In this document: piece after piece, positions 27,303-35,425 of the stretch
Layout of the letters: every line of letters begins with the position of its first letter
How positions within the stretch are numbered: position 1 is the first letter of the stretch
Source of the DNA: QHCE01 sp041743105
GTDB lineage: Bacteria > Actinomycetota > Actinomycetes > Mycobacteriales > QHCE01
Direction of reading: 5' to 3'
Assembly (NCBI GenBank): GCA_041743105.1
Contig: JBGTNI010000073.1
Coordinates: 17,286 to 81,285, forward strand
DNA length: 64,000 nt
Translations under genes and position numbers: made by a program
Notes under the pieces: generated by a model
Seen by the model: the letters and a program-made list of their open reading frames with translations, nothing else
Told to the model about the DNA's origin: nothing
The model's database searches: none

Positions 27303-27656
27303 ATGCCGGGCCTAGGAGAGTTGGAGCGCGCCATCATGGATGTGCTGTGGCATGCCCGTGGTCTGTGCACGGCAAAGGAAGTGCAGGACGCTCTCGTTGA
27401 CCGAGATAGTAGGGGCTTAGCCACAACCACTGTGCTCACCGTGCTGGGACGTCTGGAACGCAAAGGTCTCGTTGCCCGCGAACGCCTCGGCCGCGCCCAC
27501 GGCTACAGGGCAGTTGCTACACGTGAGGACCATATTGCCGAGCTGATGAACGATGCTCTGGGCACCGCGCCGGACCGCGCCGCGGCGCTTGCCCGCTTCC
27601 TAGGCGGGATAGGCGAGCCCGAGCGCACCGCCGCACGGCGCTTGTTCGAGAAGTGA
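27303..27656 (+). CDS. BlaI/MecI-family transcriptional repressor
   Basis: This winged-helix repressor of about 117 aa begins LGELERAIMDVLWHARG and has the recognition region LATTTVLTVLGRLERKGLV, followed by the dimerisation tail. BlaI proteins are normally cleaved after activation of a linked M56 protease (BlaR-like). Here that protease gene (28525) is separated from it by a VapBC pair. I chose ATG 27303 with GGGAG 6 bases upstream; the frame is open from ATG 27264. Autoregulation through the dyads at 27232-27262 is likely. Confidence 0.88.
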   Translation: MPGLGELERAIMDVLWHARGLCTAKEVQDALVDRDSRGLATTTVLTVLGRLERKGLVARERLGRAHGYRAVATREDHIAELMNDALGTAPDRAAALARFLGGIGEPERTAARRLFEK

Positions 27657-27889
27657 TTCCGATGAACCGAAGATGGGTCGGACACGACTCGGTCTGGCAT
27701 GTCAGGAGGTGGCAGGTAGTGCACCGAGCTCGGTTGAGGTGGATCCCGCCTTCCTTGACTCGCCTAGCAAGTCGAGCCAGTGCCGAACGATGCGACGCAC
27801 CAAGTCGGGTTGGAACCAGTGACGCCCCAGCTGCGCAACTGCATGTAGTTCACATTGCCATGCATGCTCACCGCATGTATTCTGAGTCT
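27657..27889. other. Gap between blaI and the VapBC pair
   Basis: No gene or recognisable site is seen. The plus frame here is open into the antitoxin but its composition is not protein-like. Confidence 0.4.
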
Positions 27890-28123
27890 ATGGCCAAGAT
27901 GTTGCAGGTCCGTAATGTCCCGGAACAGATTCACGTGCGTCTGCGTCAGCGTGCGAAGGCTGCCGGGCTTTCTCTATCAGACTTTGCTCTGCGGGAACTG
28001 GAGCGCACCCTTTCTCGACCGCCGCTGGACGAGGTGCTTAGCCGGGCCGCTCATCGCGGTGGCCAGTTGTCGTTTACCGAAGCAGTAGAAGCAATTCACG
28101 ATGAGCGTGCAGCAGATCGGTGA
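27890..28123 (+). CDS. VapB/FitA-type antitoxin
   Basis: This 77-aa protein has the FitA/VapB ribbon-helix-helix N-terminus: LQVRNVPEQIHVRLRQRAKA, then GLSLSDFALRELERTL. The C-terminal half (RAAHRGGQLSFTEAVEAIHD) is the expected toxin-binding tail. I chose ATG 27890; ATG 27875 is in the same frame. The stop overlaps the toxin start by 4 bases (GTGA). The pair lies between blaI and its M56 partner and looks like an insertion into that operon. Confidence 0.9.
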   Translation: MAKMLQVRNVPEQIHVRLRQRAKAAGLSLSDFALRELERTLSRPPLDEVLSRAAHRGGQLSFTEAVEAIHDERAADR

Positions 28124-28518
28124 TCGTCGTCGACGCCTCCGTTGTAGTCCCGGCGCTCATAGATTCCGGCGGAGATGGTGCCTTGGCGCGAGAAGTCTTC
28201 AATACGGACGGTGATCTTCATGCCCCGTATCTCCTTGACCTTGAGGTCGCATCCACGCTCCGGCGTCGGACGCTTAATGGGTCACTTGATCCTGCGCGGG
28301 CCGAGGCTGCGTTGCTGGATTTCACCGACCTTGCGGTTACGCGGTACCCACATCTTGGATTGCTGTCCCGAATTTGGCGGTTACGAGACGATCTCTCGGC
28401 CTATGACGCCAGCTATGTGGCGCTCACCGAAGCGCTTGGCGCGACCTTGGTCACGGCTGACGGAAGGCTGAGCCGAGCTCCTCGGCTGCGGTGCCAAGTG
28501 CGATACCTCGGCGAGTGA
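28120..28518 (+). CDS. VapC-type toxin, PIN-domain ribonuclease
   Basis: This 132-aa PIN nuclease has Asp5 (VVDASVVV), Glu42 (LDLEVASTLRR), Asp96 (AYDASYVALTEAL) and Asp114 (TADGRL), a complete active site. It starts at a GTG overlapping the antitoxin stop. The M56 gene begins 7 bases after its end, so read-through from the TA promoter could drive the protease gene. Confidence 0.92.
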   Translation: MIVVDASVVVPALIDSGGDGALAREVFNTDGDLHAPYLLDLEVASTLRRRTLNGSLDPARAEAALLDFTDLAVTRYPHLGLLSRIWRLRDDLSAYDASYVALTEALGATLVTADGRLSRAPRLRCQVRYLGE

Positions 28519-28524
28519 CTGGCA

Positions 28525-29370
28525 ATGATCGCTTTGGGGTTAGCGCTGCTGGCCGCAGGTCTTGCGCTGGCAGAGCCGGCCAGCCGCGCTCTGGCGCACG
28601 CCTCCTGGCCACACCGAGCCCCGGCAACAGCGCTGCTGCTGTGGCAGTTCATGGGGCTGGTGGCGGGCCTTGCTTTCTTGGGAGCAGGGGTCATGCTCGC
28701 GTTGGCAGCCCCTCCGTTGCTAGCCGTTGCGTTGTGGACGCTGACCGGCCTACTGGCAGTTAGGCTGCTTGGCGTGTTGACAGTGACCGGGCTTCGGACG
28801 CTTCGGACACGTCGTAGGCATCGGCAGTTGCTGGACCTCATAGCCACTCCTTGGCCCAACCGCTCTGGTGCGGCGGTGCTCGACCATCCAATCCCCGTGG
28901 CCTACTGCCTGCCGGGTTTACGGTCCCGTCTGGTCGTCAGCCGGGGCGTGCTGGATGTGCTCAGCCCGCCACAGCTGGATGCGGTGCTCGCGCATGAGCA
29001 CGCTCACCTTGCCGAGCGGCACGATCTGATTGTGCTGCCTTTTGTGGCATGGGGCGCGACGCTTCCATCGTGGGCACGGTCCTGGCTACCGGGAGTACTT
29101 CGCTCTCAGCTTGCAGTCGCTGAGTTGATCGAGATGCGCGCCGATGACGTGGCGGCACGGCAATGTGGCGCCGGGCACCTTGCCGCCGCGTTACACGCGG
29201 TGACTAGCGATCTTTACCCGACGGCGGACTCGGTGGGAACAATCCGGGAGAGTACGCAGTCGCGCGCCCATCGCTGCGCCGCTCTGTCGGCGTCGGTGAG
29301 ATTGAGGCGCTTTGCGATCAGCAGTGGTAGTAGCTCATCCCACTCGGCGCAGTCGGGCACCACTGGGTGA
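28525..29370 (+). CDS. M56-family (BlaR1-like) membrane metalloprotease, 3'-truncated
   Basis: The first 100 residues contain two to three membrane helices, followed by a zinc protease domain with AVLAHEHAHLAERHDLIVLP and the downstream glutamate in LIEMRADDVAARQ. Homologues in mycobacteria (Rv1845c type, about 316 aa) continue with a C-terminal segment and a last membrane helix. Here the recognisable sequence ends near residue 230, at about 29213. The last 50 residues are simply the antisense of the convergent gene at 29214-29648 (Ser/Arg/Thr-rich). The gene therefore appears to have lost its 3' end. Whether it still activates BlaI cleavage is doubtful. Confidence 0.8.
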   Translation: MIALGLALLAAGLALAEPASRALAHASWPHRAPATALLLWQFMGLVAGLAFLGAGVMLALAAPPLLAVALWTLTGLLAVRLLGVLTVTGLRTLRTRRRHRQLLDLIATPWPNRSGAAVLDHPIPVAYCLPGLRSRLVVSRGVLDVLSPPQLDAVLAHEHAHLAERHDLIVLPFVAWGATLPSWARSWLPGVLRSQLAVAELIEMRADDVAARQCGAGHLAAALHAVTSDLYPTADSVGTIRESTQSRAHRCAALSASVRLRRFAISSGSSSSHSAQSGTTG

Positions 29371-29648
29371 ACTGTGCCGCGCCATCGTGCCGTTCGTGCC
29401 CGGGTGGTGACCGACCGGGTGATCACATGGCACTGCACCGCTTCGGCCAAGCCGGTGACGACTTGTTCTGTGTCATCAACGTCTGTGTCATCAACTTTTC
29501 TACTACTGTGCAGCACGTAACACACTTCGTTGTGCCATACGTGCCAGACGGCGACTGCTGGATGGGTGCCAACCTCCAACCAGACGAGACCGGTCTTCTT
29601 CATGACCGCCGGAACCACGGCCACCTTTGTCGGTGCCGCCAAAGTCAT
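29214..29648 (-). CDS. Conserved mycolata protein of unknown function (144 aa)
   Basis: This small cytoplasmic protein has KTGLVWLEVGTHPAVAVWHVW, EVCYVLHS and a C-terminal segment IAKRLNLTDADRAAQRWARD. I recall similar mycobacterial hypothetical proteins with the same ending (a helix, then a basic motif and a short strand), which argues that this strand is the coding one and that the overlapping M56 tail is not. I chose ATG 29648, preceded by GGGGA; upstream starts at 29672 and 29693 are possible. No function assigned. Confidence 0.75.
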   Translation of the reverse strand: MTLAAPTKVAVVPAVMKKTGLVWLEVGTHPAVAVWHVWHNEVCYVLHSSRKVDDTDVDDTEQVVTGLAEAVQCHVITRSVTTRARTARWRGTVHPVVPDCAEWDELLPLLIAKRLNLTDADRAAQRWARDCVLSRIVPTESAVG

Positions 29649-29726
29649 TGCTGTCCCCGGAGTCGAATTCATAGTGCGACTAGAGTAGCCCACGCTGGTG
29701 GCCGTAACCCGATAGGAGACAATCTG

Positions 29727-30509
29727 GTGATGGACAGCAATGGCTTTGGCATACGGCTGGATGGACGAGCTGCGTTAGTGACGGGTGTTGGCCGTCCTGA
29801 TGGTATTGGCTTCGCCATTGCGCAGCGATTCATCGGCATGGGTGCGGACGTCTCAATCGTCTCTACCACCAAGCGGGTTCATGAGCGCGCCGGCGAACTC
29901 GGCGCAACCGGTTATGTGGCCGATCTCAGTAACGCCGCCGAGGTGGAGGCGCTTGCCGATGCCATGGGTGAGAGCGGAGTGGGGCCGGAGATCGTGGTCA
30001 ACAATGCTGGATTGACGAGTATTTCCAGCCCGGAGGTGCTTCGTCCGGTTGCACAGCTCAGTGACATGGATTGGCGTACCGAGCTGGACCGTAACCTTAC
30101 GACCACGTTCTTGGTATGCCGAGCATTTGTGGGTGTGATGACCGAACGAGGATGGGGCCGAATTGTCAATATTGCCGCAAGCACCGGTCCGGTTAACGCC
30201 ATGCCCGCGGAAGCCGGATATGCCGCCGCGAAGGCGGGAGTTGTCGGTCTAACTCGTGCCTTAGCCATGGAAGTCGTTGCCGACGGCGTGACGGTAAACG
30301 CGGTGGCGCCGGGTTTTATTCACACCGGTTCTTCGACCACGTCTGAGCTGCAGCACAGTCTCGATACTCCGCTGGGCCGCCCCGGCCAGCCCGATGAAGT
30401 CGCGGCGGCCGTGGCTTTCCTGGCCAGCCCTGCTGCCTCCTACATCACCGGTCAGCTGTTGATCGTCGACGGCGGCAGTAGCGTCACACAAGCGCATCCC
30501 AAGCGGTAG
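29727..30509 (+). CDS. Short-chain dehydrogenase/reductase (FabG-like)
   Basis: This is a roughly 260-aa NAD(P)-dependent oxidoreductase. The cofactor motif is TGVGRPDGIGFAIA, followed by the NNAG motif (VVNNAGL), catalytic Ser in NIAASTG, and Tyr/Lys in AGYAAAKAGVVGLTRALA. The end AAAVAFLASPAASYITGQLL is typical of 3-oxoacyl-ACP reductase-type SDRs. Substrate unknown. The frame is open from 29367 but the real start is GTG 29727 or ATG 29730, behind AGGAG. Confidence 0.92.
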   Translation: MMDSNGFGIRLDGRAALVTGVGRPDGIGFAIAQRFIGMGADVSIVSTTKRVHERAGELGATGYVADLSNAAEVEALADAMGESGVGPEIVVNNAGLTSISSPEVLRPVAQLSDMDWRTELDRNLTTTFLVCRAFVGVMTERGWGRIVNIAASTGPVNAMPAEAGYAAAKAGVVGLTRALAMEVVADGVTVNAVAPGFIHTGSSTTSELQHSLDTPLGRPGQPDEVAAAVAFLASPAASYITGQLLIVDGGSSVTQAHPKR

Positions 30510-30605
30510 CTGTGGTCGGTCGCACTTGCACCGCTGCGCTGCGCGAGAAACGCCAGCGGCGTTGGTACATGGAGTCGACGAGAGCACCGAGAGCCGGGGC
30601 CGGTC

Positions 30606-30974
30606 CTATTCCGGGACGCCCCAATTGGGAGCAGTAATCCGTATCCAAATTACCTCACAGTCAAGGCGCACAAACTCGTTAGGTCTAAAAAAATACTGCT
30701 TAAGATCTGTGCAGGTGACAAGCCCCCAGTATCCACCTGAGGCAAGTCCTGTCGCATATATGTCGTCCACACGGGTCGACCCATGGTGGCCGTCGTAACA
30801 GATCACCGCGGCTGGACCCAGAACGAGCCGTATTTGCGGAGTCGGGTACGTGTCGTTGCACGGCCTAGGGCCAGCTAGTAGGCCGCTGTTGACCGATGCC
30901 GCCTCGGCTCCCGTGCTTGCAAGTAGGAGCGCCGCGGCTCCCGCCGCGATGACGGATACCATTCGTCGAAACAT
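30606..30974 (-). CDS. Small secreted protein with four cysteines
   Basis: This 122-aa protein has a clear Sec signal peptide (MFRRMVSVIAAGAAALLLAS, cleavage near AEA at residue 25). The mature part of about 97 residues is rich in aromatics and beta-forming residues and contains Cys39, Cys59, Cys88 and Cys106, enough for two disulfides. It has a His-Asp-rich turn (YDGHHGSTRVDD) and ends in VIWIRITAPNWG. I do not recognise the family; small secreted beta-sandwich proteins of this size in actinomycetes include crystallin-like folds, but I cannot assign that. It stands alone. Confidence 0.7.
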   Translation of the reverse strand: MFRRMVSVIAAGAAALLLASTGAEAASVNSGLLAGPRPCNDTYPTPQIRLVLGPAAVICYDGHHGSTRVDDIYATGLASGGYWGLVTCTDLKQYFFRPNEFVRLDCEVIWIRITAPNWGVPE

Positions 30975-31385
30975 TGGCTGTTGTCCCTACTACTATCGGC
31001 TTGCCGGAATTGTACGTGTTTCGCCGGAATAGTAGCAGTTTTGCGCTGGCTATGGGATCACCATAACGAGAGATTTCGTTGTCAGAAATTACCCAACTGC
31101 TCGTCGCACCGAGGTCGATGGCTGCGTAAACGACCCAGCGAGTCGGGCCCCGAGTACCGCAGGTGCTCAGGGCCCGACCGTGGGTTCCCGCTCAGGTCGC
31201 ACTGTCCCGGCAGGGCGACGGTGCCCACGGCGATCCCCGGTATGTCGCACGTGGGGGCGGGAACGACGGTAGATAGCAAAAAAACCATACGTCATCTACC
31301 AAAAGCGCGATAGTAGTTCCGCTATCCGGTGCCTTAAATCGTCAGAGTATGCATTTACTAGCTCTCATTCTGCGTACTTTAATGG
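30975..31385. other. Long gap with structured DNA
   Basis: No gene is seen in 411 bases. The region holds a long hairpin (31142-31178), a weaker inverted repeat GGTAGAT...ATCTACC (31268-31300), and AT-rich sequence next to the radical SAM gene end. Confidence 0.5.
31142..31178. other. 17-bp stem with a 3-base loop
   Basis: The arms GTCGGGCCCCGAGTACC and GGTGCTCAGGGCCCGAC are complementary except for one C/A mismatch and one G-T wobble; the loop is GCA. It lies about 170 bases upstream of the secreted-protein start and 210 bases beyond the radical SAM gene end on the minus strand. It may be a terminator without a T-tract or a structured leader. Confidence 0.7.
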
Positions 31386-32492
31386 CTATATCAGCGCTAG
31401 TTGCTGTTGATGGTTATGTCGTTCCTCACTGGACACAATGTTACGAAATGACACGAATCGATCGGTGGTTGTGTTTCCGTCACTGGTTTGAATCGATCCG
31501 CTATCGGCCGTCTCGGTGTGACCCCGTATCCCATACCGTCGCGCAAGGCGGTCTACGCGACGTCGCAACTGCTCGCTGTAGCCACGTGAAACGTAGGCGC
31601 CGCGCGCGTACAGCCGCTCGTAACGCGGGACCAGCCTGGGATGGCGCTCGGCCAGCCAGCGAAAATACCACTCACGCGCCCCGGTCCGTAGGTGCAGTGG
31701 CAGTGGTGTCAGCGAGGTGGCGCCCGCCCGAGCGATCGCCGCTACGGTCTGTTCTAGCTGCTCTTCACTGTCGGACAGAAACGGCAGGATCGGCGCCATG
31801 AGCACGCTGCAACCTAGACCATGCTCGGTCAGGGTTCTGCAGACGCCCAAACGTGCCACCGGACTCGGAGTGCCTGGTTCGGAGGATCGCCACAGGTGGT
31901 GATCCGTGGTGCCGACTGAGACCGCCACACGTACCTGGGTGCGTGTGGCGGCTTGGGTGAGTAGATCTATATCTCGCAGTATCAACGTTCCCTTGGTGAG
32001 AATGGAGAAGGGATTGCGGTGCTCACTGAGCACACCGAGCAGGCCCCGCATCAGGCGGTAACGACCCTCTGCGCGCTGGTACGGGTCGACATTGGTGCCC
32101 ATAGCGATGGATTCCCCTTGCCAGGAGGCGGCCGATAGTTCTTTGGCCAACAGTTGTGTGGCATTGACTTTTACGATGATCTTGTTGTCGAAGTCGGCGC
32201 CGGAATCCAGCCCTAGATAGGTATGGGTATTACGCGCAAAGCAGTACACGCAGGCATGGCTACATCCGCGATACGGATTGATAGTCCAGCGAAAGGGCAT
32301 AGCCGAATCGCCTGGGACCCGGTTCACAATGGACCGCGCGCGCAGCTCATAAAATGTGATGCCGCGAAACTCCGGCGTCTTCACCTCGACCATTCCGGGT
32401 GTTTGCGCAAGCCCCGCCAGCGGTAGCTGCAGGGTGCCTTGTCGATCTGCGCCGCCGGCTACCACGTCTGTCCGCAGATTGTCCCATCGCAT
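31386..32492 (-). CDS. Rv2578c-family radical SAM protein
   Basis: This 368-aa protein carries the Fe-S motif CSHACVYCF preceded by TINPYRG, as in Rv2578c and related SplB-like radical SAM proteins. Further on are GTNVDPYQRAEGRYRLMRG, FSILTKGTLILRDIDLL and VSVGTTDHHLWRSSEPGTPSP, all typical of the family. The reaction is unknown; relation to spore photoproduct lyase suggests DNA repair. A LexA-type box 26 bases upstream of its ATG supports a role in the damage response. The last 35 residues, after RYGIRGHTET, are AT-rich in the DNA and may not be conserved. Confidence 0.92.
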   Translation of the reverse strand: MRWDNLRTDVVAGGADRQGTLQLPLAGLAQTPGMVEVKTPEFRGITFYELRARSIVNRVPGDSAMPFRWTINPYRGCSHACVYCFARNTHTYLGLDSGADFDNKIIVKVNATQLLAKELSAASWQGESIAMGTNVDPYQRAEGRYRLMRGLLGVLSEHRNPFSILTKGTLILRDIDLLTQAATRTQVRVAVSVGTTDHHLWRSSEPGTPSPVARLGVCRTLTEHGLGCSVLMAPILPFLSDSEEQLEQTVAAIARAGATSLTPLPLHLRTGAREWYFRWLAERHPRLVPRYERLYARGAYVSRGYSEQLRRRVDRLARRYGIRGHTETADSGSIQTSDGNTTTDRFVSFRNIVSSEERHNHQQQLALI

Positions 32493-32517
32493 GTCTACCT
32501 CCCAGTGACGCCCTAGT

Positions 32518-32533
32518 AGAACATATGTTCGAA
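32518..32533 (-). promoter_or_regulatory. LexA SOS box
   Basis: On the minus strand this reads TCGAACATATGTTCTA, one base off the perfect TCGAACNNNNGTTCGA palindrome used by mycobacterial LexA. It lies just upstream of the Rv2578c-like gene, and Rv2578c is a known SOS gene in M. tuberculosis. The match of site and gene makes this a strong call. Confidence 0.88.
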
Positions 32534-32613
32534 AGACTCCGCAATCTGTTGGGTCAGACTTTTAAATCCTTTGCCCTCCGAGAGGCCAACTCTGGGATCT
32601 ACCCAGGCTCCTG

Positions 32614-33492
32614 CTACGTGCGGGCTGGCGCGAGCAGTTTGGCGATGCGGGGCTGGCCTTGGTCGTCGCCGGTGAACGTCACGAGCTTTTGCTCTGGGTC
32701 GTCGGCGACCTGTAGCACGACGTACCGGAGTTCGAGTTGTCCGATACTGGGGTGGCGCAGCCGCTTCACCCCCGATGCCAGTGGCGCGACGTCGTGGCGC
32801 TGCCACCAAGCGCGGACCTCAGCGCTGGCGGCGTGCAACCGAGTGAGCAGGGCGACGAACTCAGGTTGGTCCGGGTGCCGGGTGACTGCCGCCCGGAATC
32901 GGGCCAGCAGCGCGGTGGCCTCGGCCTCCCAGTCCACGAAAATTGTGCGGGCAGCGGGGTCAGTGAATGTCCACCACAGCATATTGCGATCGGGCAGTGG
33001 CAGCGACGGCCAGTCGGTCCACAGTGCACGCGCGGCCAGGTTGGCTGCCAGCACGTCCCAGCAGCGACCAGTCACGTAGGTGGGGTAGGGATTGAGCCGC
33101 TCAACTAGGGCGGCCATCTCGGGGCTCAGTTCCTCGGTGGTCACCCCGGCGGCGGGTATCGGATTGCCGTACACGAGTTGGTGTAGGTGCACCCGCTCGG
33201 CTACGTCCAGGCGCAGTGCCCGAGCTAGCGCATCCAGCACTTGGCGGGATGGGTGAACATCGCGGCCCTGTTCGAGGAAGGTGTAGTAGGTGGTCGAGAT
33301 CGCCGCCAGCCCGGCAACCTCCTCGCGGCGCAGACCCCGAGTTCGCCGCCGGGTGCCGCCGGGTAGCCCGACGTCGATTGGTTGCAGCCGTTCGCGCCGA
33401 GAACGCAGCAGATCGGCGAGTTCTCGGCCGCGACTGAACGGTTGCCCTGCGGGGGACGGGGCGTCACCGGGAGGTCGATGGGCAGCGGTCAT
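32614..33492 (-). CDS. HTH transcriptional regulator with MmyB-like sensor domain
   Basis: This is a 292-aa regulator. The N-terminal HTH (about residues 20-95) has LADLLRSRRERLQP, RRTRGLRREEVAGLAAIS and YYTFLEQGRDVHPSRQVLDA. The C-terminal MmyB-like (PAS-type) domain has TYVTGRCWDVLAANLAA and ends with KLVTFTGDDQGQPRIAKLL. Such regulators often control an adjacent oxidoreductase gene; here an aldo/keto reductase is divergent, 70 bases away. I chose ATG 33492 rather than the TTG at 33507. Confidence 0.92.
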   Translation of the reverse strand: MTAAHRPPGDAPSPAGQPFSRGRELADLLRSRRERLQPIDVGLPGGTRRRTRGLRREEVAGLAAISTTYYTFLEQGRDVHPSRQVLDALARALRLDVAERVHLHQLVYGNPIPAAGVTTEELSPEMAALVERLNPYPTYVTGRCWDVLAANLAARALWTDWPSLPLPDRNMLWWTFTDPAARTIFVDWEAEATALLARFRAAVTRHPDQPEFVALLTRLHAASAEVRAWWQRHDVAPLASGVKRLRHPSIGQLELRYVVLQVADDPEQKLVTFTGDDQGQPRIAKLLAPART

Positions 33493-33562
33493 GGGTGATA
33501 CTTCCAATACCAGTAAAAATAGGTGATGGATACCAGTCTAGACCCGGCCTAGCCTCGGCACT

Positions 33563-34564
33563 ATGAATACGCAGACGCTGATAAAGCGCACTCTTGGTTC
33601 GACGGGTCAGACCGTGTCAGCCCTCGGGTTGGGCTGCATGGGTATGTCTCAGGCTTATGGCCCGACCGACGACCGCGCGTCGGTCGCTACTGTGCAGCGG
33701 GCGATCGATCTCGGTATCACCTTCTTCGACACCGCAATGAGCTACGGCAGCGGACATAACGAGCGGTTGCTGGGCCGCGCGCTGGTGGGTCGCCGCGACG
33801 AAGTCGTGTTAGCCAGTAAGTTCGGCATCGTGCGCGACCCCGAGGGCGGAGTCGGCCTTGACGGCCGACCCGAGCATGTGCGCGGGTATTGCGAGGCGTC
33901 GCTAGCCCGACTCGGCGTGGACCACATCGACCTGTACTACCTGCACCGAGTCGACCCCGAGGTGCCAGTCGAAGAGTCCATCGGCGCGATGGCCGATCTG
34001 GTTGCCGAAGGCAAGGTCGGCCATCTAGGAATCTCTGAAGCCAGTGTGGAAGCGCTTGAGCGCGCCGTGGCCACCCACCCGATCATCGCATTGCAGTGTG
34101 AGTGGTCCCTGTGGTGGCGCGAGCCCGAGGACGACGTGATTCCAGCGGCACGTCGATTGGGCATCGGCCTGGTTCCTTACAGTCCACTTGGGCGCGGATT
34201 CCTGACCGGTGCCATTAGCACCGGCACGTTTGGATCCGACGACTACCGTAGCCGCGATCCGCGCTTCCTCGGCGAGGACCTGAAACGCAACATCGCGGCG
34301 GTCGAGCAAGTACGCCGGATGGCCATGGACCACGGCGTGACCCCGGCGCGACTGGCGCTTGCCTGGCTGCTCGCCCAAGGCGACGACGTCGTTCCCATTC
34401 CTGGCACTAAACGGCCCGAGCACGTTACGGAGAACGTTGCCGCGGTAGAGCTCACGCTCACGCAGACCGTCCGCGAGCAGCTGGATGCCGTCGCCGGACG
34501 TTCGGCTTGGGCCGGTGACCGGCAATCCCTTGCCGCACACGGCACTACCCGGCGGCCGGTATGA
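33563..34564 (+). CDS. Aldo/keto reductase
   Basis: This 333-aa NADPH-dependent reductase has LGLGCMGMSQAYGPTDD at the N-terminus and the catalytic tetrad: Asp and Tyr in FFDTAMSYG, Lys in VLASKFG, and His in LYYLHRVDP. The cofactor end VPIPGTKRPEHVTENVAA is present. It resembles YhdN/IolS-type enzymes. Its stop overlaps the next gene by 4 bases, and it is divergent from an MmyB-like regulator that probably controls both. Confidence 0.95.
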   Translation: MNTQTLIKRTLGSTGQTVSALGLGCMGMSQAYGPTDDRASVATVQRAIDLGITFFDTAMSYGSGHNERLLGRALVGRRDEVVLASKFGIVRDPEGGVGLDGRPEHVRGYCEASLARLGVDHIDLYYLHRVDPEVPVEESIGAMADLVAEGKVGHLGISEASVEALERAVATHPIIALQCEWSLWWREPEDDVIPAARRLGIGLVPYSPLGRGFLTGAISTGTFGSDDYRSRDPRFLGEDLKRNIAAVEQVRRMAMDHGVTPARLALAWLLAQGDDVVPIPGTKRPEHVTENVAAVELTLTQTVREQLDAVAGRSAWAGDRQSLAAHGTTRRPV

Positions 34565-35313
34565 GCGGGCGACAAGCCATCCTGACCGATTCCGTTGAGA
34601 TTCCGGTGGTTGGCGGTCCCGCGATGGGCGGCTATCTGGCACGTCCGTCCGAGCCAGGCTCGTACTCGGGAGTCCTGGTGGGGATGGAGCTGTTCGGCCT
34701 CAGCAGCCATGTGCACGAGGTCTGTGAGCGACTTGCCGGTCTTGGGTTCCTTGCGCTTGCCCCGGATTTCTATCACCGGAGCGCACCCGGGATCGAACTA
34801 GCGGAGGATTCCGCGGGCCGCGAACGCGGCTTCGCACTGCTGCGCCAGTTGACCCGCGAACAGGCGCTCACTGACGTAGGAGCCGCCATCGAGTACCTGC
34901 ATGCGGCGGGCAGCACCCGGGTCGGTATGGTTGGGTTGAGCGTCGGCGGCCATATCGCCTACCTTGCCGCCACCGAGCCTGGCCTTGCCGCTGTCGCCGT
35001 CGTGTACGGCGGTTGGATCCCGACCACTGACCTCATGTTGGGCCGTCCCGAGCCCACAATCGTGCTCACGCCTGCGATCACCGGGCGGGTATTGTTCATC
35101 GTCGGGGAGCACGATCGACTGATCCCACCCGAGCATCGGCGAGCCATCGCGGATGCTCTGCGCTGCGCCGGCGTACCGCATGAGCTCATTGAATATCCCG
35201 GCGCGGGTCACGGGTTCCTTAGTGATCGCCGCCACGCCTACCACGAGGACGCCGCCCATGACGTCTTGCGGCGCATCCAGCAGCTACTCACTACCGAGCT
35301 GGCGGAACGGTAG
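34561..35313 (+). CDS. Dienelactone hydrolase-family alpha/beta hydrolase
   Basis: This 250-aa hydrolase has GVLVGMELFGLSSHVHEVCERLA and LGFLALAPDFY at the N-terminus, as in dienelactone hydrolases. The catalytic triad can be set as Ser127 (VGLSVGGH), Asp185 (GEHDRLIPP) and His217 (GAGHGFL). Classical dienelactone hydrolases use Cys as nucleophile; Ser here points to a different ester substrate. It is co-transcribed and coupled with the aldo/keto reductase (ATGA overlap), so the two may handle the same small molecule. Confidence 0.92.
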   Translation: MSGRQAILTDSVEIPVVGGPAMGGYLARPSEPGSYSGVLVGMELFGLSSHVHEVCERLAGLGFLALAPDFYHRSAPGIELAEDSAGRERGFALLRQLTREQALTDVGAAIEYLHAAGSTRVGMVGLSVGGHIAYLAATEPGLAAVAVVYGGWIPTTDLMLGRPEPTIVLTPAITGRVLFIVGEHDRLIPPEHRRAIADALRCAGVPHELIEYPGAGHGFLSDRRHAYHEDAAHDVLRRIQQLLTTELAER

Positions 35314-35425
35314 TTACTGTAGCGCGCGCAGGTGTCAGGGCCGACTCTCGGTGAACGTCCGCCGACACGCCCATGGGCGCTCACCGAACACCAAGAAGTC
35401 ATAGGTTCACAATAAGATCGGAGCC

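Noticed and set aside
29367..29726. Upstream extension of the SDR frame
   Set aside because: It overlaps a conserved minus-strand gene, is cysteine-rich in an unnatural way, and the SDR domain begins only after 29727.
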